NCBI GenBank assembly: GCA_002313795.1
Contig: DCCL01000204.1
Coordinates: forward strand, 1 to 10,907
DNA length: 10,907 bases
Source of the DNA: Faecalibacterium prausnitzii
Lineage (GTDB): Bacteria; Bacillota; Clostridia; Oscillospirales; Ruminococcaceae
Direction of reading: 5' to 3'
Position numbers and translations under genes: made by a program. The notes under the pieces were generated by a model. That model was not told the DNA's origin. It saw nothing but the letters and a program-made list of their open reading frames with translations, and ran no database searches. Shown here piece after piece: positions 5,955 through 10,907 of the stretch. The first letter of the stretch is position 1, and every line of letters begins with the position of its first letter.

Positions 5955-6506
5955 ATGAGCAAAGCTGTTCTGTTTTTTGCCGATGGTACCGAGGAGTGCG
6001 AGGCCCTGCTGGTGGCCGACCTGCTCCGCCGCGCCAAAGTTGAGGTCATCATCGCTTCTGCCATGGGCCGCAGAGCGCTGGTGAGCAGCCACGGCATCCA
6101 CCTGAACGCCGATGCGCTGGCCGAGGACCTCGACTACAGCGATGTGGATCTGGTGGTCCTGCCCGGCGGCATCCCCGGCACCCCCAATCTGGCCGCAAAC
6201 AAGACCGTCACCGACACCTGCACCGCCTTTGCCAAGGCCGGCAAGAAGGTCGCTGCCATCTGCGCTGCCCCCAGCATCCTGGCCGGGCTGGGCCTGCTGG
6301 AAGGCAAAAACGCCACGGCTCACGCCGGTTTTCAGGACAAGCTGGGCGGTGCCATCGTCCACGACGAGGAAGTGGTGGTAGACGGCAACATCACCACCAG
6401 CTACGGGCTGGGCGGTGCCATCCCCTTTGCACTGGAACTGGTACGCCAGCTGGCAGGCCCTGCTGAGGCCGACCGCATCCAGAAGGCTATCGCCTATCGG
6501 CACTAA
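5955..6506 (+). CDS. DJ-1/PfpI family protein (glyoxalase III / deglycase-like)
   Basis: 183 residues. Aligned with human DJ-1, the conserved triad is present: E16 in GTEECEA, the nucleophile C103 in AAICAAPSILAG (the nucleophile elbow), and H123, 20 residues later as in DJ-1 (C106/H126). LPGGIPG at 69-75 is the usual pre-elbow loop. DJ-1 proteins are cytosolic dimers linked to methylglyoxal detoxification, protein deglycation or oxidative-stress chaperoning. Which of these applies is not decidable from sequence. The ATG at 5955 follows AAGGAG (5939-5944) by 10 nt; an upstream GTG frame would start inside the yerC terminator. A TATAAT at 5933 sits too close to the gene to serve as its -10, so transcription probably comes from the yerC side. 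Confidence 0.92.
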   Translation: MSKAVLFFADGTEECEALLVADLLRRAKVEVIIASAMGRRALVSSHGIHLNADALAEDLDYSDVDLVVLPGGIPGTPNLAANKTVTDTCTAFAKAGKKVAAICAAPSILAGLGLLEGKNATAHAGFQDKLGGAIVHDEEVVVDGNITTSYGLGGAIPFALELVRQLAGPAEADRIQKAIAYRH

Positions 6507-6520
6507 AAAATCACCTGCTA

Positions 6521-6549
6521 TTGACAAAATCGCTTTCTCAGAATATAAT
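6521..6549 (+). promoter_or_regulatory. Perfect-consensus sigma-A promoter
   Basis: TTGACA (6521-6526), a 17-bp spacer and TATAAT (6544-6549): 12/12 to consensus at ideal spacing, the strongest promoter in the window. The expected start is near 6556. No good ribosome-binding site or ORF follows until 6759, beyond a terminator, so its main product appears to be RNA. Confidence 0.92.
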
Positions 6550-6555
6550 GAAATT

Positions 6556-6730
6556 GAAAACAAACAACTTGAGTGTTTGTTCGAAGCGATGAAATGCCGT
6601 GCCCGTCAAGGGGTGACTGCATGGAGCTTCTTACAGGGGGTTGCACAGATTCCACAACTTGACTGAGGCAGCATCCGCTGTTGAAAGAAAATGTGCTGCG
6701 GGAGTTCGTTGCTGAACTTCCGCATTTTTT
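6556..6730 (+). ncRNA. Unclassified structured RNA of about 175 nt, or a terminated leader
   Basis: It is bounded by the consensus promoter and an intrinsic terminator, with no ribosome-binding site or convincing ORF. Hairpins in order: ACAAACA with TGTTTGT (6560-6566/6574-6580, 7-base loop); GAAGC with GCTTC (6583-6587/6626-6630), enclosing ATGC with GCAT (6594-6597/6619-6622) and a CCC/GGG tip; a CAG..GTTG with CAAC..CTG hairpin (6634-6665); CAGC with GCTG (6669-6672/6677-6680); then the terminator. ACAACTTGAGTG (6564-6575) recurs with one change at 6654-6665. It does not fold as the long rod of 6S RNA, lacks the SRP apical motif, and shows no T-box sequence. It could act alone, act as an attenuator for the gene at 6759, or be the RNA partner of that putative nuclease. 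Confidence 0.65.
6697..6730 (+). terminator. Intrinsic terminator between the RNA and the PBECR4-like gene
   Basis: TGCGGGAGTTC (6697-6707), loop GTTGCT (the loop borders can shift slightly), GAACTTCCGCA (6714-6724) with one G-T wobble, then T6 at 6725-6730. It ends 28 nt before the next start codon. Confidence 0.9.
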
Positions 6731-6758
6731 ATTCTATTGCTTCAAAGGATGTGGATGA

Positions 6759-7361
6759 ATGGACCTTTTGATGCTGTGTGCCCGGAAATACGCGGAACTC
6801 TGCTTTCATACATACGACTGCACCGTTGCCCGGAAGAACACAGCCTTTGACCTCCATTTCACCTTTTCCCCTTATGAGTTCCGGCACCTGGCCGGTCTTC
6901 ACCGGCTGGAACACCCACGTCTCCGCAGCAACTCTGAGCGCGTGTTCAAGGATATCCTTGCAGGCAGCCTTACGTTAGCTGACCTTCGTCAGGCCGATAA
7001 CTGGAACGCTGAAAGCGAAAAATTCCTTTCCCGACTGGAGGCACTTTCCCAGCTCGACATCCTCATGGACGGGTTTCTACAGCTTTATGGCTTTTCGGGT
7101 GAAAAGCTCGCCGCCCAAACGCCCCCTCTGCACACAAAAATCGACGCCGATTATCTCATCAAATTTCAGCTTCCTTCCGGAATCACCTTTTTCTTTTCTG
7201 TCAAGCAGCGGGATTTCTATTGTGGGCGTTCTCTTTTTGTCAACAACGACCGGGATTACACGCTAGGACAGACAAAATTCACCCTGCTTGAAAAGACAAG
7301 AACCGACCAACGGACAGGAGAGCAGCTCCTGCTCTATCGCCGCAGTACCTATCAAAAATAA
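6759..7361 (+). CDS. PBECR4-like putative ribonuclease (possible toxin)
   Basis: 200 residues, soluble, no signal peptide. The pattern FTFSPYEFRHLAGLHRLEH at 34-52, VFKDILAGSLTLADL at 62-76, a helical stretch with SRLEALSQLDILMDG (91-105) and a C-terminal beta-rich half (KIDADYLIKF at 127-136, TFFFSVKQ at 143-150, QTKFTLLEKT at 171-180) matches my recollection of the PBECR4 domain. That domain belongs to the barnase/EndoU/colicin E5-D/RelE-like fold group predicted to cut RNA. This is family recall, not a search, and no catalytic residue can be named safely. The start is supported by AAAGGA (6744-6749), 9 nt before the ATG. No promoter lies between the terminator at 6730 and this gene, so expression must read through from 6521. 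Codon use is visibly less GC-biased than in its neighbours, suggesting transfer. It overlaps the ribosome-binding site of the next gene. Confidence 0.6.
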   Translation: MDLLMLCARKYAELCFHTYDCTVARKNTAFDLHFTFSPYEFRHLAGLHRLEHPRLRSNSERVFKDILAGSLTLADLRQADNWNAESEKFLSRLEALSQLDILMDGFLQLYGFSGEKLAAQTPPLHTKIDADYLIKFQLPSGITFFFSVKQRDFYCGRSLFVNNDRDYTLGQTKFTLLEKTRTDQRTGEQLLLYRRSTYQK

Positions 7362-7375
7362 AGGAGGAACTTTTT

Positions 7376-8260
7376 ATGCGTTTCATCACCTGCCGTCTGC
7401 CCGACGGCATGGAAGACCCGGCCATCCTCTCGGCCGATGGCCGTCAGGTCTGGCCCCTGAGCTGGCTGGGTCTGTCCTACGAGACCTTATCCGACGCCAT
7501 CCCCTTTCTGACCCCGCAGGTGCGGGCCGGGCTTTCGCTGGCCATTGTCGGCATCCCGGCTCTGCCCATCGAGGCGGTCACGCTGGAAAGCCCCATCCCC
7601 TCTCCGGCACAGGATGTCATCTGTCTGGGCATCAACTACATGGCCCATTCGGACGAGGCCGAGAAATACTCTGCTGACGCCTTTGCGACCCAGCACTAGG
7701 ACGCCATCTACTTTTCCAAGCGGGTGACGCGGGCTGTGGCCGACGGCGGCTTCATCGAGGCCCACACCGACCTTGTGAAAAAGCTGGACTACGAATGTGA
7801 GCTGGCCGTAGTGCTGGGCAAAGACGCCAAAGACGTGCCCGCCGGACAGACGAAAGACTATGTGTTCGGCTACACCATTCTCAACGACGTCTCCGCCCGG
7901 GATGTGCAGACGGCCCACAAGCAGTGGTATTTCGGGAAGAGCCTCGACGGCTTCACCCCCATCGGCCCCTGCATCGTGACGTCCGACGAATTTGAGAGCT
8001 ACCCGCCCAAGCTGCCCATCCGCTGCTATGTCAACGGCGAAAAGCGGCAGGATTCCAACACATCTCTACAGATCTTCGACATCGACCATGTGATCGCAGA
8101 GCTTTCCCAGGGCATGACCCTCAGGGCCGGCACCATCATTGCCACCGGCACCCCGGCAGGCGTGGGCATGGGGATGGAGCCACCCCGGTTCCTCGTTCCC
8201 GGCGACGAAGTGCGCTGCGAGATCGAGGGCATCGGCACCCTGACCAACAAAGTCCGCTGA
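7376..8260 (+). pseudogene. Fumarylacetoacetate hydrolase family gene with in-frame amber stop
   Basis: One reading frame of 295 codons, interrupted only by TAG at 7697-7699 (codon 108). Upstream is the N-terminal lid region ending in ICLGINYMAHSDEAEKY (83-98). Downstream, DAIYFSKRVTRAV resumes without any frame change. The catalytic domain carries the FAH metal ligands E140 and E142 in DYECELAVVLGK and D171 in ILNDVSARD, plus the late GTIIATGTPAGVG loop. Intact relatives are about 280-300 residues and hydrolyse or decarboxylate 2,4-dioxo or acylpyruvate-type compounds in the cytosol. A single nonsense change, not decay, separates this from a full gene. An internal GTG at 7724 has no ribosome-binding site and would omit the lid. 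AAGGAGG lies 8 nt before the start, and only 14 nt separate it from the PBECR4-like gene, so they are probably co-transcribed. Confidence 0.88.
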
Positions 8261-8336
8261 GACTTTATCGTCCGTTTCGTATTATTTACTCACATTTATA
8301 CTATACCGCATCATTTTTGCATGAATCAGGCTTTTG

Positions 8337-8390
8337 TTCATAAACAATTCATAATAAATTCATTTTTAATTCATGCATCTTCGGTATATG
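8337..8390 (+). promoter_or_regulatory. PHO-box-like array of four 11-bp-phased TTCAT repeats plus -10
   Basis: TTCAT begins at 8337, 8348, 8359 and 8370, exactly 11 bp apart; the last three read AATTCAT. Ten bases after the last repeat comes TATATG (8385-8390), a usable -10, and no -35 consensus is present. PhoB/PhoP-family response regulators bind 11-bp-period direct repeats that stand in for the -35 element (E. coli pho box, B. subtilis TTAACA-type repeats, Streptomyces GTTCACC). The first repeat here reads GTTCAT. Confidence 0.6.
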
Positions 8391-8394
8391 TATG

Positions 8395-8458
8395 GCATCC
8401 AGGGCGCAGGATGCGCCGAAACCTGAGCAAACTCCATGTCAGCCGCCCGGCGGGCGGC
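8395..8458 (+). other. Structured leader of the tat operon with alternative stems
   Basis: GCATCC (8395-8400) can pair with GGATGC (8409-8414), or GGCGCA (8403-8408) with TGCGCC (8412-8417); these exclude each other. A 7-bp hairpin, GCCGCCC (8442-8448) with GGGCGGC (8452-8458), directly precedes the ribosome-binding site AAAGGAAAGGAA. I recognise no riboswitch class. Confidence 0.5.
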
Positions 8459-8479
8459 AAAGGAAAGGAATCATAAGCT

Positions 8480-9031
8480 ATGAAAATTGGTTTTTGGGAA
8501 CTCGTGGTCATCGTGGTCATCGCGTTCGTCTTCATCGGCCCTGACCAGCTGCCCGTCTACGCCAAAAAGCTGGGCAAGCTGCTCCGCGAGCTGAAGAAGT
8601 ACACCGGTGCCGCTTCCGAGGAGCTGCAGAAGAACGTGGTGGAGCCTCTGAATGAGATCCAAGCCCCCCTCAAGGAAGCTGTCGCCCCCCTGACCGACAT
8701 CAAGAAGGACATCGATAACAGCGTGAAGGACGTCACCAAGAGCTTTACCGGCATTGGCAAGACCAGCAAGGAAGAGGCTGCCAAGGAAGCCGAAAAGGCC
8801 GAGGAAGTGGCCGAGCTGGATGATGTGGAGGAGCTGCCTGAGGAACCGAAGGCCGAAGCTCCTGCTGCAGAGAAGCCTGCCGAGGCCCCCAAGGCTGAGG
8901 AAAAGCCTGCTGAGCCGGTGAAGGCTGAGGCCCCCGCTGAGGAAAAGGCCGCAGCCCCTGCAGAGGCAGCTCCCGCTGCGGAAGCCGCTCCTGCCGCCGA
9001 GGCCGCACCGGCCGAAGAAGCAAAGGGCTGA
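8480..9031 (+). CDS. tatB: Twin-arginine translocase TatB-like subunit with long AEAP tail
   Basis: 183 residues. The N-terminus IGFWELVVIVVIAFVFIGP (3-21) is one membrane helix with the conserved acidic residue E7 and the Gly-Pro hinge at 20-21, then the amphipathic helix PDQLPVYAKKLGKLLRELKK (21-40). This resembles E. coli TatB (IGFSELLLV..., GPQRLP) more than short TatA proteins, and the length is near TatB's 171. Residues 42-95 form an amphipathic, likely coiled region. Residues 96-183 are Glu/Ala/Pro/Lys repeats such as AEAAPAAEAAPA. TatB works with TatC in recognising twin-arginine signal peptides. Many Firmicutes manage with TatA and TatC alone, so a separate long subunit is notable; it could also be a long TatA. 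It is first in the tat operon, about 100 nt before tatA. Confidence 0.82.
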   Translation: MKIGFWELVVIVVIAFVFIGPDQLPVYAKKLGKLLRELKKYTGAASEELQKNVVEPLNEIQAPLKEAVAPLTDIKKDIDNSVKDVTKSFTGIGKTSKEEAAKEAEKAEEVAELDDVEELPEEPKAEAPAAEKPAEAPKAEEKPAEPVKAEAPAEEKAAAPAEAAPAAEAAPAAEAAPAEEAKG

Positions 9032-9134
9032 CCTGCGCCTTTGCCCCACACTGATGCACCCGCGCCCGCGGTTGCCAAATACATTGTAATCAGCCCGCCC
9101 TGCGGCGCGGCAAAGTAAAAAGGAGATTTTTATT

Positions 9135-9338
9135 ATGCGTATTGGTACTAACGAGCTGCTTATCATCCTGGTGGTCGTCCTGCTGATCTTTGGACCTAAG
9201 AACCTGCCGAAGCTGGGCAAGATGTTCGGCAAGACCATGAACAACTTCAAGAAGGGCATGGAGGAGTCTGACGACGAGGACGATACCACCACCGCCAAGG
9301 CCGAGACCAAGACCGAGAAGAAGAACGACGAGGAGTAA
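9135..9338 (+). CDS. tatA: Twin-arginine translocase subunit TatA
   Basis: 67 residues, typical TatA length. One N-terminal membrane helix, IGTNELLIILVVVLLIFGP (3-21), with the FGP motif at 19-21, then the amphipathic helix KNLPKLGKMFGKTMNNFKKG (22-41) and an acidic/Lys tail. TatA oligomerises in the membrane next to TatC to let folded proteins through. E7 and the MxIGxxEL start are shared with the upstream TatB-like protein, which suggests duplication. AAAAAGGAG lies about 8 nt before the ATG. The stop is only 3 nt before the tatC start, and the tatA end supplies the tatC ribosome-binding site. Confidence 0.92.
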   Translation: MRIGTNELLIILVVVLLIFGPKNLPKLGKMFGKTMNNFKKGMEESDDEDDTTTAKAETKTEKKNDEE

Positions 9339-9341
9339 TCT

Positions 9342-10142
9342 GTGGCTACGAACGTAAAGCGCAAAAAGAAAGCCGATGTCGTGCCTGACGACGGCAACAT
9401 GACGCTGACGGGCCATTTGAAGGAGCTGCGCAACCGCCTTATCGTCTGCGCAGTGGTGTTCGTGATCGCCGTTGTGGTCACGCTGGCTTATGCCGACCGC
9501 CTCATCGACCTGCTGACTGCCATGGGTCAGGGTTATTATACCTTCGTGTCCATCGCCCCGCAGGAGAAGCTGATGCAGTATTTCCGCGTCTCTCTGCTGG
9601 CTGCTGTGGTGGTCACGGTGCCTGTGGCGCTGTATCAGGTGTACGCCTTTGCAAAGCCCGGCCTGAAGAAGAGTGAGACCTTCTTCCTCAAGCTGGTCAT
9701 CCTGCTGGGCCTGGCCCTGTTCGTGGTGGGCGTGCTGTTCGCCTATAAGCTCATGATGCCCTTCATGCTCCGTTTCCTGAGCACCGGCATCGAGGGTGCG
9801 GACTACATCCAGACCACCACCAGCATCGAGAGCTATGTCAGCCTCTGCCTGACCATGTTCATCATCTTCGGCTGTGTGTTCGAGATGCCTCTGGTCACCA
9901 TCATCCTGTCCAAGATGGGCATCGCAAACCCCGAGCTGCTCAAGAAGGGCCGCGGCATCGCCATCGTGCTCATCTTCTTCATCGCAGCTGTGGTCACTCC
10001 GCCGGACATCGTGTCCCAGTGCATGGTCGCCATCCCCATGGTGCTGCTCTATTTTGTCAGCATCTTCCTGAGCAAGCTTTTCTACAAGCCCCGCTCTGAA
10101 GAAGACGAGGACGAAGAAGAAGAGGACGACACCGAGGAATAA
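9342..10142 (+). CDS. tatC: Sec-independent protein translocase TatC
   Basis: 266 residues with six membrane helices. Conserved TatC features align with E. coli TatC: HLKELRNRL at 25-33 (E28 and R30 at the twin-arginine signal contact), LYQVYAFAKPGL at 97-108, FEMPL at 180-184 (E181 in the membrane) and VTPPDIVSQ at 218-226 (D222). TatC is the receptor for twin-arginine signal peptides. The N-terminus has an extra basic stretch, and the C-terminus ends in an Asp/Glu-only tail of about 15 residues (252-266). Translation starts at GTG (9342), 6 nt after AGGAG (9331-9335), which lies inside the last codons of tatA, so the two are translationally coupled. A terminator follows 22 nt after the stop. 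No Tat substrate is encoded in the window. Confidence 0.96.
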   Translation: MATNVKRKKKADVVPDDGNMTLTGHLKELRNRLIVCAVVFVIAVVVTLAYADRLIDLLTAMGQGYYTFVSIAPQEKLMQYFRVSLLAAVVVTVPVALYQVYAFAKPGLKKSETFFLKLVILLGLALFVVGVLFAYKLMMPFMLRFLSTGIEGADYIQTTTSIESYVSLCLTMFIIFGCVFEMPLVTIILSKMGIANPELLKKGRGIAIVLIFFIAAVVTPPDIVSQCMVAIPMVLLYFVSIFLSKLFYKPRSEEDEDEEEEDDTEE

Positions 10143-10163
10143 GCCCTCATCATTCCGTCATGC

Positions 10164-10195
10164 AGCGCACTCTGCTTTTGCAGGGTGCGCTTTTT
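10164..10195 (+). terminator. Intrinsic terminator of the tat operon
   Basis: AGCGCACTCTGC (10164-10175), a TTTT loop, GCAGGGTGCGCT (10180-10191) with one wobble pair, then T5. Confidence 0.93.
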
Positions 10196-10349
10196 CTGTT
10201 GCGGTCAGGAAAAATCAACGCAGCATCTTTGCGCTGTGTGACAGAGCGCTGCTGCCGTCGCATCAAAAAGCAGGTTCACTCTATTTTGACCATTTTGACA
10301 AAAAACGAATTTTATTTCCGTCCGATTGCATAAAAACCGGCCCAGCCCC

Positions 10350-10378
10350 TGCTCTTTTGGCCCAGAGTATGTTATACT
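10350..10378 (+). promoter_or_regulatory. Extended -10 promoter of the ROK kinase gene
   Basis: TATACT (10373-10378) preceded by TG at 10370-10371. The -35 position (10350-10355) matches poorly, so the extended -10 must carry it or an activator is used. A TTTTGAC direct repeat occurs upstream at 10284-10299 with 9-bp spacing. A 6-bp hairpin (10394-10409) begins about 9 nt after the predicted start. Confidence 0.5.
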
Positions 10379-10431
10379 GTTATCCATGAGAACCGGCGGA
10401 CGACCGCCGCAGAAAAAGGGGTAAATGAGTC

Positions 10432-10907
10432 ATGAAAGAATATGCATTCGGCATCGACCTGGGCGGCACCACGGCCAAGGTCGGCCTGTTCACCACCTCC
10501 GGCGAACTGCTGGAAAAATGGGAAGTGCCCACCGACACCTCCAACGCCGGTGAGCACATCCTCGAGAACCTTGCCAAGGCCATCCTCGGCAAGATGAGCG
10601 AGAAACATCTGGCCGCTGAGCAGGTGGAGGGCGTGGGCATCGGCATCCCCGGTCCTGTGCTGGACTCCCGTGTGGTGCCCATCATCTGCGCCAACCTGGG
10701 CGGCTGGGGCAAGCGGAATGTCTCTGAGGAACTGGGTGCCCTGCTGGGCGGCATTCAGGTGCTGGTGGGCAATGACGCCAACGTGGCCGCTCTGGGCGAG
10801 ATCTGGATGGGCGCAGCCAAGGGCTGCCGCAGTGCCGTCATGGTCACGCTGGGCACCGGCGTGGGCGGCGGCGTTATCGTCAACGGCAAGGTCATTGACG
10901 GCGCACA
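10432..10907 (+). CDS. glcK: ROK family glucokinase (N-terminal part)
   Basis: The first 158 codons are present; the gene runs off the window. The ATP-binding motif FGIDLGGTTAKVGLF (6-20, D9, G11-T13), GIGIPGPV (69-76), GNDANVAALGE (113-123, catalytic D115) and the second phosphate motif TLGTGVGGG (139-147) are those of ROK sugar kinases, best matching glucokinases, which phosphorylate glucose to glucose-6-phosphate in the cytosol. The zinc motif that confirms ROK membership lies beyond the edge. There is no N-terminal helix-turn-helix, so it is an enzyme rather than a ROK repressor. AAAAAGGGG lies 10 nt before the ATG at 10432; an ATG at 10425 is out of frame. Confidence 0.92.
   Translation, partial: MKEYAFGIDLGGTTAKVGLFTTSGELLEKWEVPTDTSNAGEHILENLAKAILGKMSEKHLAAEQVEGVGIGIPGPVLDSRVVPIICANLGGWGKRNVSEELGALLGGIQVLVGNDANVAALGEIWMGAAKGCRSAVMVTLGTGVGGGVIVNGKVIDGA

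Larger units (their letters stand above)
8261..8479. other. Regulatory region upstream of the tat operon
   Basis: AT-rich spacer, then the phased TTCAT repeats (8337-8374), a -10 candidate, and a structured leader (8395-8458). There is no coding content and no clear terminator for the preceding gene. GCATGAAT (8319-8326) and ATTCATGC (8369-8376) form an 8-bp inverted repeat bracketing the direct repeats. Confidence 0.6.

Noticed and set aside
5502..6563. 353-codon minus-strand frame
   Set aside because: It spans yerC, a terminator and the DJ-1 gene antisense, with no recognisable domain.
6588..6665. 25-codon ORF inside the noncoding RNA as a leader peptide
   Set aside because: No Shine-Dalgarno sequence before the ATG, and no run of a single amino acid that would suggest classic attenuation.
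6556..6730. 6S RNA
   Set aside because: Length fits, but the 5' and 3' ends do not pair and there is no long rod with a central bubble; it is a row of local hairpins.
7724..8260. Separate FAH gene starting at the internal GTG
   Set aside because: No ribosome-binding site, and the conserved DAIYFSKR strand before the GTG is in frame with the upstream part, so this is one interrupted gene.
8471..9481. 336-codon minus-strand frame
   Set aside because: Antisense of the tat genes, dominated by Ser/Gly/Leu/Arg runs that mirror the AEAP tail.

Overview
The window is high-GC, densely packed Firmicutes-type DNA. It has strong AGGAGG-type ribosome-binding sites, TTGACA/TATAAT-like promoters and classic hairpin-plus-T-run terminators. 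The mix of genes suggests a gut Oscillospiraceae/Ruminococcaceae member close to Faecalibacterium: a GH25 lysozyme with an acidic Ala/Pro/Glu linker, a YerC-type TrpR protein, a PTS_EIIC_2 membrane protein, a TatB-like/TatA/TatC cluster and a ROK glucokinase. That assignment is inference from style and content, not from a marker gene.

Layout. Positions 1-1353 (minus) hold the N-terminal 451 codons of a secreted GH25 muramidase, cut by the window edge. A divergent intergenic region leads to a PTS_EIIC_2-family membrane protein (1700-2758, plus), which converges through a shared bidirectional terminator on a NUDIX hydrolase (2798-3307, minus). Behind it is a three-repeat ricin-type beta-trefoil lectin without a signal peptide (3391-3981, minus). 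About 400 bp without a convincing gene follow. Next come a 60-residue membrane microprotein with a structured leader and a structured 3' region (4402-4862), a GNAT acetyltransferase (4973-5461), a YerC/TrpR-like repressor with a palindrome on its own promoter (5480-5870), and a DJ-1/PfpI protein (5955-6506).

The least ordinary part is 6521-8260. A consensus promoter drives an apparently noncoding RNA of about 175 nt that folds into several hairpins and ends at an intrinsic terminator. Immediately after it, with no promoter of its own visible, lies a PBECR4-like putative ribonuclease gene. A fumarylacetoacetate hydrolase gene follows that is broken by one in-frame amber codon. The order promoter, structured RNA, terminator, nuclease-like protein resembles type III toxin-antitoxin loci or an attenuated gene, but tandem RNA repeats are not visible.

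Positions 8337-10142 hold a Tat export operon (TatB-like, TatA, TatC). Upstream are four TTCAT repeats spaced exactly 11 bp apart and placed where a PHO box would replace the -35 element, suggesting control by a PhoB/PhoP-family response regulator. The window ends inside a ROK-family glucokinase (10432 onward).

Across the window, most transcripts predicted from promoter calls start with a stem-loop within about 15 nt of the predicted 5' end.
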